NCBI GenBank assembly: GCA_013350285.1
Contig: JAAXWG010000006.1
Location: 26,017 to 90,016, forward strand
From: Candidatus Altimarinota bacterium
Lineage (GTDB): Bacteria > Patescibacteriota > Gracilibacteria > BD1-5 > UBA6164
DNA length: 64,000 bases
Direction of reading: 5' to 3'
Each line of letters opens with the position of its first letter. Within the stretch, counting starts at the first letter, position 1. Under the pieces are notes generated by a model. It had not been told where the DNA came from. It saw nothing but the letters and a program-made list of their open reading frames with translations, and did no database searches. Shown here piece after piece: positions 53,984 through 62,296 of the stretch. Position numbers and translations under genes: made by a program.

Positions 53984-54991
53984 TTATTGATTAATATGCT
54001 CTTTTCCTGAAAAGGTTATTTTTCTTCCACGAGGACTTCTTTCTATGAAACCAACTTGAAGTAAATATGGCTCCACAACATCTTCCAAAGTAGATTCTTC
54101 TTCTCCGATAGCAGCAGCAATTGTTCCAAGACCGACTGGTCATCCTGCAAATTTTTCCAAGAGAGTTTGGAGATATTTCCTATCAAGATAATCAAGTCCA
54201 AGGGAATCTATACCAATATCATACAAAATATTTTCAAGCTCTTTTTGTTCATAAATATTCTTTCCGATAGTGTGATAATCTCTGATAATTTTGAGAATTC
54301 TATTTGCTATTCTTGGTGTTCCTCTTGCTCTTTTTGCAAGCATTTTTACGATAATATCATCAAGATTAAGATTGATTGTTTGGGAATTTTTTTGGAGAAT
54401 TTTTCCTATTTCTTGATCACTATAAAAATCCAGCTTCAATATATTTCAAAATCTATCTCTGAGGGGCGAAGAAAGACAACTCAATTTTGTTGTTGCTCCA
54501 ATAAGTGTAAATTTTTTAAGTGGAAGTTTTACTCATTGTGCTCAGGTACCGGTACCCACCATAATATCTACTGAAAAATCTTCCATTCCTGTATAGAGGA
54601 TTTCTTCTATTTGTGGTTTAAGTCTATGAATTTCATCAATAAATAAAATATCCCCTTCTTCAAGATTTGATAAAATACTTACCAAGTCTGATTGTTTTTC
54701 TATTGCAGGACCAGAACTTGATTTTATATTTACTCCCATTTCATTTGCAATGATATTTGCAAGAGTTGTTTTTCCAAGTCACGGTGGACCATAAAAAATA
54801 ATATGCTCAAGAGCTTCTTTTCTGATTTTTGCCGAAGAAATAGATACAAGAAGATGTTTTTTTATTTTCTCTTGACCGACATAATCTTCTATTTTTTTTG
54901 GTCTCAGAGTATTTTCTGGAAAAGAAGTATCACTACTTTTTTCTTTTCCACTCACAATTCTTTGTGTGTCTCTTTGTGAAGAAGATATCAA
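53984..54991 (-). CDS. ruvB: Holliday junction branch migration helicase RuvB
   Basis: 335 residues: [19 protein letters not shown], Walker A GPPGLGKTTLA (a glycine is TGA), Walker [10 protein letters not shown], sensor [19 protein letters not shown] with the arginine finger, and the winged helix SPRGRKIT. RuvB drives branch migration on a RuvA platform. No ATG gives the right N-terminus; the start is TTG at 54989-54991, the only suitable initiation codon after the upstream in-frame stop. ruvA and ruvC are not in the window. Confidence 0.93.
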
Positions 54992-55089
54992 TGGTAGAAG
55001 ACTTAAAAAATAAATATATCCTTATTGTATAGATTTACAAAAATAAGTAAATATAAAATGGAGATTTTTATAACAATATCAAAAAATAT

Positions 55090-55117
55090 TTGCATTTTAA
55101 TAATTAGCACATATAAT
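55090..55117 (+). promoter_or_regulatory. clpB promoter
   Basis: TTGCAT and a perfect TATAAT, 16 bp apart, 40 bp before the ATG. Confidence 0.65.
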
Positions 55118-55130
55118 ATCTAGGTGATAA
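55104..55130 (+). promoter_or_regulatory. CIRCE-like operator over the clpB -10 box
   Basis: TTAGCACAT, nine bases, AGGTGATAA. This keeps the 9-9-9 layout of CIRCE (TTAGCACTC and GAGTGCTAA), with 7 of 9 and 6 of 9 matches. It overlaps the TATAAT of the clpB promoter, where HrcA would block initiation. Confidence 0.6.
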
Positions 55131-55156
55131 TATTTATTTTTTTAAACTTAATAAAT

Positions 55157-57745
55157 ATGAATATTGAAAAATTTACTCTCAATGCGAGCAAGAGAATAAG
55201 TGAAGCTCAAAGTCTTGCAAATCAAGAACACAATGCTTCTATTACATCACTTCATCTTTTAGGAGTGATGATAATGAGCGAAGATTCTCTCATAAAAGAA
55301 ATACTTCTTGATATTTGAGTAGATACAAGACTTGTATGACAAGCAATTCAAAATGAACTCAAAAAAGTTTCTCAAATAGAAGGAAATTATGATTTGAGAA
55401 TTTCTTCAGATCTCAACAAAGTTTTGCTTGAAGCAGAAAATAAGGCAAATTCTATGAAAGATGAATATATAAGCGAAGAACATCTTTTTCTTGCACTTAT
55501 TGATTTCTGAGATGAAGTAACAAAAAATATACTCAAAAGTTTTTGAGTGGATAAAGGAAAAGTAGAAGAAATTATTAAAACAATGAGAAATTGAGAAAAA
55601 ATTACCGATAATAATCCAGAAAATAAAATGAATGCTCTAAAAAAATATGGAATAGATCTTGTAGAACAAGCAAAAAAATGAAAAATAGATCCCGTGATTG
55701 GGAGAGAAGAAGAAATACGAAGAAGTTTACAAATCCTTTCAAGGAGGACAAAAAATAATCCAGTGCTTTTATGAGATCCTTGAGTTGGAAAAACTGCCAT
55801 TGTTGAGTGAATTGCAAAAAAAATAGCAGAATGAGATATTCCAGATAACTTGAGAGGAAAAAGAATTATTACTCTTGATATGGGATCACTTCTTGCCTGA
55901 GCAAAATACAGAGGAGAGTTTGAAGAAAGACTCAAGGCAGTGATAAAAGAAGTAGAAAAATCAAATGGAAATATTATCCTTTTTATTGATGAAATCCATA
56001 CAATTGTCTGAGCTTGAGCGAGTGAAGGACAGGCTGATGCAGGAAATTTACTCAAACCAAGTCTTGCAAGAGGACAACTTCACCTCATAGGAGCAACAAC
56101 AATAAATGAATACAGAAAGTACATAGAAAAAGACCCAGCTCTTGAGAGAAGATTTGCAACAGTAATGGTTGATGAACCAACAAAAGAAGATACTCTTGCA
56201 ATTTTAAGAGGAATAAAAGATAAATATGAAGCCCATCATGGTATAAAAATTACTGATAAGGCAATAGAAGCTTCTGTAGATTTATCTATCAAATTTATTG
56301 CTGATAGAAAACTTCCAGACAAAGCGATTGATTTGATTGATGAAGCTCTTTCAAGTGTAAAAATCGCATCTATTTCAAAACCAGTTGAACTTGATATTCT
56401 TGAAAAAGAAATCAGAACCATTCAGATAGAAATAGAAGCAAAAAAATCTGAATCAGGAGAAAAAGAGAGATTACAAGAGCTTGAAAAAAAACTTGCTTCT
56501 AAAAAAGAACAAGCTCAAGTTCTTGAATCTGCTTGGAAAAAAGAAAAGACACAAATAGTGAAAATAAAAGAATCAAGAGAAAAAATAGATATTCTTAAAA
56601 GTGAGGCAGAAAAATTTGAAAGGGAAGGAAATTATGGAGAAGTAGCAAGAATACGATATGCTGAAATTCCAACTCTAGAAAAAGATATTTCTGAAGCAGA
56701 AACTTCTCTTGAAAACTTACAAAAAGAAGGAAGAAGTTTTTTGAAAGATAAGGTAACGGAAGAAGATATTGCTCATATTATTGCAAAATGGACTTCTATT
56801 CCGGTAGAAAAACTCCTTGAAACAGAAAAAGAGAAGCTTATCCATCTTGAGGATTATCTTAAACAAAAAGTTGTTTGACAAGATAGGGCAGTAGAAGCTG
56901 TTGCAAATGCAATTAGAAGAGCAAGAGCAGGACTTAGTGAAGCTCATAAACCACTTGGAAGTTTTTTGTTTTTATGACCAACAGGAGTAGGGAAGACTGA
57001 AACTGCAAAAACTTTGGCAGAAGTACTTTTTGATAGCAAAGATAATTACATTCGTATAGATATGAGTGAATATATGGAAAAACACTCGGTTGCAAGGCTT
57101 ATTTGAGCTCCTCCATGATATGTAGGCTATGAAGAAGGAGGACAATTAACAGAGGCAGTGAGAAGAAAACCTTATAGTGTTATACTTTTTGATGAAATAG
57201 AAAAAGCTCATATAGATGTTTTTAATATTCTTCTTCAGGTGCTTGATGATGGAAGACTTACTGATAGTAAAGGAAGAACCGTTAATTTCAAAAATACGAT
57301 TATTATAATGACTTCAAATATAGGAAGTATGAAAATACAAGAACTAGCAAATTCTTGAAAAACTTATAATAGTATATTTGATGCTTTACAAGAAGATTTG
57401 AGGGCTTATTTCCGTCCAGAATTTCTTAATCGTATAGATGATATTATTGTATATAATCCTCTTTCAGAATCTATGATGCTTGCTATTGTAGATATATTAT
57501 TAGAAGATATTGTGAAGATTTTGAAAGAAAAAAATATTTCTGTAAGTTTTACTCCAGAAATCAAAAAATATCTTATACATATTGGCTATGATAAAGAATT
57601 TTGAGCAAGACCGATGAAAAGAGCAATTACAAGTTTTATTCTCAACAATCTTTCACTCAAACTTTTGTCTGATGAGATAAAAGCTGGTGATAGTGTTGAA
57701 TTAGATGTAGATGATGAGAAAAAATTGGTGGTGAGGAAGAAATAA
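55157..57745 (+). CDS. clpB: ATP-dependent disaggregase ClpB
   Basis: 862 residues, the normal ClpB length. Clp N-domain ([27 protein letters not shown]), first AAA+ module (GDPGVGKT from residue 206, two glycines TGA; then [11 protein letters not shown]), a long coiled-coil middle domain (residues about 410-530, [20 protein letters not shown]), second AAA+ module (GPTGVGKTE near 607, [15 protein letters not shown]). The middle domain makes it ClpB rather than ClpC. It dissolves protein aggregates with DnaK. Its promoter is overlapped by the CIRCE-like site. Confidence 0.96.
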
Positions 57746-57784
57746 ATCTATTTTCTAAGCTATTTTAATTGCCTTAATAGATGT

Positions 57785-57805
57785 TTTATGTTAAAATAAC
57801 ATAAA
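57785..57805. promoter_or_regulatory. Perfect dyad before the second patatin-like gene
   Basis: TTTATGTTA, AAA, TAACATAAA: nine perfect base pairs with a 3-nt spacer, 20 bp before the ATG. No T run, so an operator is more likely than a terminator. Confidence 0.5.
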
Positions 57806-57824
57806 TAAATTCTAATTTAAGTCA

Positions 57825-59693
57825 ATGGATAAATCAATCAATCAAATAGTACAAGTAGAAACATTATTAAATGAAAAATTTAATAATAATAAAATTAGAT
57901 TATTAGCTTCAATAAATGAGGTTGATGAGATGAAAAATGATTTAATTTTGTTTCAAAAAGAATACCAAGAAGCTTTATGAGTTCCTTGAAAAAATCACAA
58001 TGAACAAAAAGAATCAGTTTTACAAAGTACTTGATATTGGGAAATTTCAAAAAAAATACAACTACTTGAATTGAAAAAGAAGGTTATAGAAGGAAAGGTA
58101 AAAAATTTTTCTAGTTTTTCTTGATGAGGTTCTATATGAGCCTGATACTTAGGTTTTTTATTAAAAGACCTTGAAAGAGGCGAAATTACTGATGTTATTT
58201 TTTGAATAAGTGCTTGAAGTTTGTTTGTGGCATTATTTTTACTTTGGAAAAAAGCTTATGATTTAAATCCAGAAAAAGCATGATATTGACTTAAAGCTAT
58301 GTTTAAAATAGTTCCTCAAAATCTTAATTGAAAAACAATGCTTTTTAGCTGATGAGAGTTAATAGAAGAGTTTGAAAAATCAGCACAAAATCTTATAGAT
58401 ATTATAAATGAGAAACTTGATGAAAAAAATAAAATACCCCATATAAAGGAAATAACAATAGATCAAATTTCTCCAAATTTTAAAATAATTGCTACGAGAA
58501 AAATAAAAAATAATCCAAAATATGATACTCAAGAGGTAATATTTTGATGAAAAGATCTTTTATTAAATTCAATCATAGCTTCAAGTAATGCAGAATTAAG
58601 TATTTTATGAATAAAAATTCCTATTATTACTCGTTCTAAGAATAAATTTTACTGAAATACTTGGACTGATTGATATCATTCAGCAAAAAATCAATTTGAA
58701 TATGCAAGAGATATTTGAATAAAAAATCCTAAAGAATATATAAGTTTAGCTTCTTATGAACAATTAGATATAGAAAATGATTTTATTTCTAATACTACTA
58801 ATTTTGTCCCAGATGTAAGCACTTTTATTAGCTGAAATAATAAATTTTTTAATAAATATGATGATTTGGATCAAAATGGTTGATGGGGATATGATTATAT
58901 GAAATTAAAAATAATTATGTCTTATTATAGATATTTAAGTTATTCAAACTTATGAAGTTTTTTACAGGATTTAGAGGAAAATATAAAAGATAACCGTTTA
59001 ATTAATCAAATTTATGATAATATATTAAATGAAGAATTTTTAATTTATAATATTTGAGATATAAAAAAAATAGATGAATCAGTAGAAAAAATTAATAATC
59101 TAAAATTTATAGATGAAACTAAAAAAAGAAAATTAATTTTAAATGTATTTTATTTAAATATCTATGATAAAAATTGAAATAAAATTGAAATTAATTCAGT
59201 TTGAAAAGAAGAAATAAAACCTTATATGTTGAGATTTCAAAATTTTTCTTCAAAAAAATTACCGCTTTTCTTTGATATTAGATGAATTCCCCATTATAAA
59301 GAAATAGATAAAAAATCAGATGAATATATATTAAAATATATATATGGAATTTCTTTTCATAAAGATGATGAAGAGTATGAAAAAATAATATTAGAGTTAA
59401 TAAGTAAAGATAAATTATTGGGGTTAATATTTAAAGATATTAGTAAGGAATTAAATTGAGATGTATTTTTAAAACTATTTTTATATACAAGTATATTTAA
59501 TGAGATTAATTATAGTTATTTGGAAAAATATTTAGTAAGTAGTATTTATTACATAGATAAATATAATTCTATTTCTATAAGTAAAAGAAGCTTTGGAGAT
59601 TTGATAAAAAAAGTTGCAAAATTATGAAAAAAGGAATATTTATGAAATCTAATAAAAATTTTTGAGACTAATAATATACCTATTGACAAATAA
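57825..59693 (+). CDS. Large patatin-like phospholipase
   Basis: 622 residues. The oxyanion loop SGGGSIGAGYLGFL (about residue 99) and nucleophile GISAGS (Ser129) are followed by TDGYHS (near residue 283) in the DG[GA] position. A helical N-terminus of about 95 residues and a C-terminal part of about 330 unrecognised residues make it far larger than RssA-type patatins. No signal peptide or clear membrane segment, though the 125-140 stretch after the nucleophile is hydrophobic. Big patatins are often effectors or defence lipases, but nothing nearby supports that here. Many TGA glycines. Confidence 0.85.
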
Positions 59694-59772
59694 TTATATA
59701 ATTTAGCAAGAAAAAAATTAGCAAAATAAAAAAAAATAATTATATTATAAACAATACATTTAAAAGATTATT

Positions 59773-60261
59773 ATGCTCCATATAGAAACAGGAAAAGAAA
59801 ATAAAATCTTAAGAGCTATAAGCCAACCTATAGAAAAAGAAGATATAAAAAAATATCTCAAACTAGGAAAAGAAATGCTTAAGTACATCAAAAATCCTGA
59901 TAATGCTTGAGTGGGGCTTGCTGCTCCACAAGTCTGAATCAATAAAAGACTTATAGTTGTAAGTTTAATAAAAGATTGGGAAGATGAAAATTTTCCAACA
60001 ATTATAATGATAAATCCAGAAATTCTTGAATATAGTGAAGAAAAAGAGCTTGATAAAGAGGGGTGTCTTTCGGTTCCTCAAGAAAGATGACTTGTGAAAA
60101 GATGGAAAGAAATAAAACTTCAATATATAGATGAAAAAGGAATTGTGAAAAAACTTGTTTTAAAATGACTTTCTGCAAGGGTTGTACAACATGAAGTAGA
60201 TCATTTAGATGGAATACTATTTACAGATAAACTTGAATCAAAATATGAAAGATTTTTTTAA
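59773..60261 (+). CDS. def: Peptide deformylase
   Basis: 162 residues: motif 1 GVGLAAPQVG, motif 2 EGCLSVP, motif 3 HEVDHLDG with the HExxH-type metal site. It removes the formyl group from new proteins. The full-length sequence reads through two TGA glycines. It converges with ybeY, only 4 bp between stops. Confidence 0.96.
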
Positions 60262-60265
60262 TATT

Positions 60266-60706
60266 TTAGAATAAATCTAATTCTTGAGCTATTTTTTCTT
60301 CTATTTTTTTCATTATTTCATACTCATTCTCATCCTCATGATCAAAACCAAGAATATGAAGGATGGAATGAATTAAAAGTTTATAAAATTCTTTTTCACT
60401 TCCAAGTCAATATTCTAATCCTTGTTTTTTTATAATTTCTTCACAAAGAATAATTTCTCAAGCAATCTCATCTTGTTTTAATGTATCAAAACTTTCAAAA
60501 TAATGGAAGCTTAAAACATCAGTTTCTTTATTTTTTTTTCTATAAATATTGTTCAAATTTTTTATACTTTTCTGTTCTACAAACACAATATTAAGTAGTC
60601 AGTTTTGTTTTTTGTCAATATTTTTTGAAATACTTTTAAATATACTGTCAATAGTATTTTTTGAGTACAAAAAACTTGGAGTATTTATAATTGTATAGCC
60701 AAACAT
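60266..60706 (-). CDS. ybeY: Endoribonuclease YbeY
   Basis: 146 residues: NNIYRKKNKETDVLSFHYF, DEIAGEIILCEEII and the zinc signature HSILHILGFDHEDENEYEIM (H..LH..G.DH). It is involved in 16S 3'-end maturation and ribosome quality control. It starts at ATG 60704-60706. Confidence 0.93.
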
Positions 60707-60752
60707 ACTTTTATTTTTTAAGGATAAATTTCTTTGTAGAAGTATAATAATT

Positions 60753-60780
60753 TTGTAAAAAAAACCAAAAGTATTATAAT
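60753..60780 (+). promoter_or_regulatory. Promoter of an orphan transcript
   Basis: TTGTAA and a perfect TATAAT, 16-bp spacing. It points into a 250-bp region with a terminator at its end. Confidence 0.6.
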
Positions 60781-60825
60781 GTCTTTATCTGTTTTATAGG
60801 CGGCAGGTCAAAATAATTTTCCCTT

Positions 60826-60957
60826 ATGCCATTAAACAAGAAAGAGGTGCTTGGTGCTTCTATGGATGAGAATTCTTGAAAAAGTTTTTTCTGAAATACA
60901 GCGGACTTCTTACAACATTTGAATCCCAAGGGATACAAATCGTTTGGCTGACCATAA
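60826..60957 (+). CDS. Possible 43-residue peptide
   Basis: ATG to TAA with three TGA glycines: MPLNKKEVLGASMDENSGKS then a Phe/Gly/Asn-rich end finishing YKSFGGP. Codon choice is unlike the neighbours (AAC, AAG, CCC, GGC, TCG), arguing either for a structured RNA or for a conserved peptide. There is no Shine-Dalgarno and no family match in my memory. Confidence 0.25.
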
Positions 60958-61006
60958 AATGGATTTGATTTATTTTTTAGATTTACTTATCTTTTTAATT
61001 TCATAG

Positions 61007-61039
61007 AATAAAAGCTGGAGTTTTTCAGCTTTTATTTTT
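61007..61039 (+). terminator. Intrinsic terminator of the orphan transcript
   Basis: AATAAAAGCTG, loop GAGTTTTT, CAGCTTTTATT then T. Confidence 0.88.
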
Positions 61040-61109
61040 ACAAAAAATTGATTTTTTTTTGCTTATAGTTACACTTTTTTAGATTTTAATTTTTTAAATA
61101 ATTTTGATT

Positions 61110-61346
61110 ATGATAATTTTATCAGAAGAAAAAAAAGCACTTCTCAAGAGTGCAGGAAAAAGATTTCCAAAAGTAAATGATGCTTGTATTGGTTGTAATG
61201 CTTGTGTTGTTGTCGCTGAAGAAGGAGTTTTTGAACTTGATGATCAGTGAAAAAGTATTGTTCTTGAGATGGAAGATTATGAAGAAAAATGAGTAGAAAA
61301 TGCAATGTCTGCTTGTCCTGTTGATGCAATTTCTTGGGAAGCTTAA
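61110..61346 (+). CDS. Ferredoxin with one [4Fe-4S] cluster
   Basis: 78 residues: CIGCNACVVVAEEGVF with the CxxCxxC triplet and a remote CPVDAI supplying the fourth ligand. The single-cluster layout and acidic composition are typical of small electron-carrier ferredoxins; the reductant and user are unknown in this organism. A hydrophilic 25-residue N-terminus precedes the cluster. It has its own terminator. Confidence 0.92.
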
Positions 61347-61360
61347 ATTTTCTCTGTCTT

Positions 61361-61399
61361 AAAAAATCTCCTACAAAAATTTTTGTAGGAGATTTTTTT
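61361..61399. terminator. Bidirectional intrinsic terminator
   Basis: AAAAAATCTCCTACAAAAA and TTTTTGTAGGAGATTTTTT make a perfect 19-bp hairpin. It serves ferredoxin and the convergent TrmB-like gene, whose stop it touches. Confidence 0.95.
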
Positions 61400-62165
61400 A
61401 ATCTACTCTCATCTTATCAAGCATAAAATGGAGAGAGTTAGCAAATTCTTCACTACTTATTTTTAATCCTATGGGAATACTTTTAAAAATAAAAATATAT
61501 ACCACATTTCCTACAACAAATATATTGATAGAAGCATTGGAGGCAGGAAGGTTTTCTAACTCTTCAATATGAATACTTTTCCCTACAGACTCCATAATAC
61601 TGACCCCATTTCCAAGAAAAGTATTAACAGATATTTTTTCTTCTTTTAATTTTTCAAAAAAATTTTCTCCATAATACTTCAGATTTCCATTTTCACTTCC
61701 TTTTGACTCAAGCACATTTGAAGCAAAAAGTTTGAGAGAAATATAATTATTTTTTTTCATATAAATATAAATGTCTTCATACATATTTTGTATTCCATCA
61801 AGTCCGTCAAAAAGGGAAATTTTAGGTATTTCAAGACTATATTTATTTTCAAATTGTTTTAATTCGTTTTCAATAACAAAAAATTCGTTCTCAAGCTTCT
61901 GATAGTGATTTATTTTATTTTTTATAAATTTTTTTATAACGGAAGCATCACTTATAAAAAAGTGTTTCACTCCATTTTTTTGAGTACTAGAAACAAGATT
62001 TTCTTGAGAAAATTTTAGAAGAATTTTATAAACATAGGTTCTTTCTAGTTTTGTATACTTTGCAATCACACTTGCTGCTTGACTTCAAAGCCTATACAAA
62101 GCAAGAAAAATATCTGTTTCTTTTTTGTTGAATCAAAGTTGTTCAAAATAAATATATATTTTCAT
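61398..62165 (-). CDS. TrmB-like transcriptional regulator
   Basis: 255 residues. The N-terminal winged helix LGFNKKETDIFLALYRLGSQAASVIAKYTKLERTYVYKILLKFSQENLVSSTQKNG is that of TrmB/Sugar_TrmB regulators (ethanolamine, sugar and unknown sensors). A long coiled-coil helix (INHYQKLENEFFVIENELKQFENKY) and a PLD-like effector domain (SLKLFASNVLES, KISVNTFLGNG, NIFVVGNVVYIFIFKSIPIGLKI) follow, as in TrmB proteins. CPR TrmB proteins are common, though their ligands are unknown. Divergent to the Cys-rich gene; it could act on both. Confidence 0.88.
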
Positions 62166-62234
62166 AGTGTTGTGAAAAAATTATCACATATATTTTACTC
62201 TATATAAAGAGAAAAATCAAGTTTTATTAAAATA

Positions 62235-62264
62235 TTGTATTGCTTTTTTGTGAATTGTTATAAT
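62235..62264 (+). promoter_or_regulatory. Promoter of the third Cys-rich paralogue
   Basis: TTGTAT and a perfect TATAAT, 18-bp spacing, about 33 bp before the ATG. It lies between the divergent TrmB-like gene and this one. Confidence 0.5.
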
Positions 62265-62296
62265 ATGTAATTATTACTTATATAAAAAAATTGTCT

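Larger units (their letters stand above)
60787..61039 (+). ncRNA. Candidate small RNA, leader RNA or small-ORF transcript
   Basis: A promoter at 60753 and terminator at 61007-61039 delimit a transcript of about 250 nt whose 5' two thirds are more GC-rich than the surrounding intergenic sequence. GGTCA (60806-60810) can pair with TGACC (60949-60953), and TCCCTT (60820) with AAGGGA (60928), giving a nested outer helix. I do not recognise it as tmRNA, SRP RNA, RNase P RNA or a known riboswitch. A 43-codon frame at 60826-60957 lies within it (see separate entry). It may be stand-alone, or a leader acting on ferredoxin 71 bp past the terminator. Confidence 0.45.

Noticed and set aside
59684..59710. 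TTGACA followed by TATAAT near the end of the large patatin gene
   Set aside because: The spacing between the hexamers is only about 8 bp, and the first lies in the last codons of the gene.
60787..61039. tmRNA, as partner of SmpB
   Set aside because: There is no tRNA-like acceptor/T-arm with CCA and no resume-codon tag region ending in Ala-Ala.
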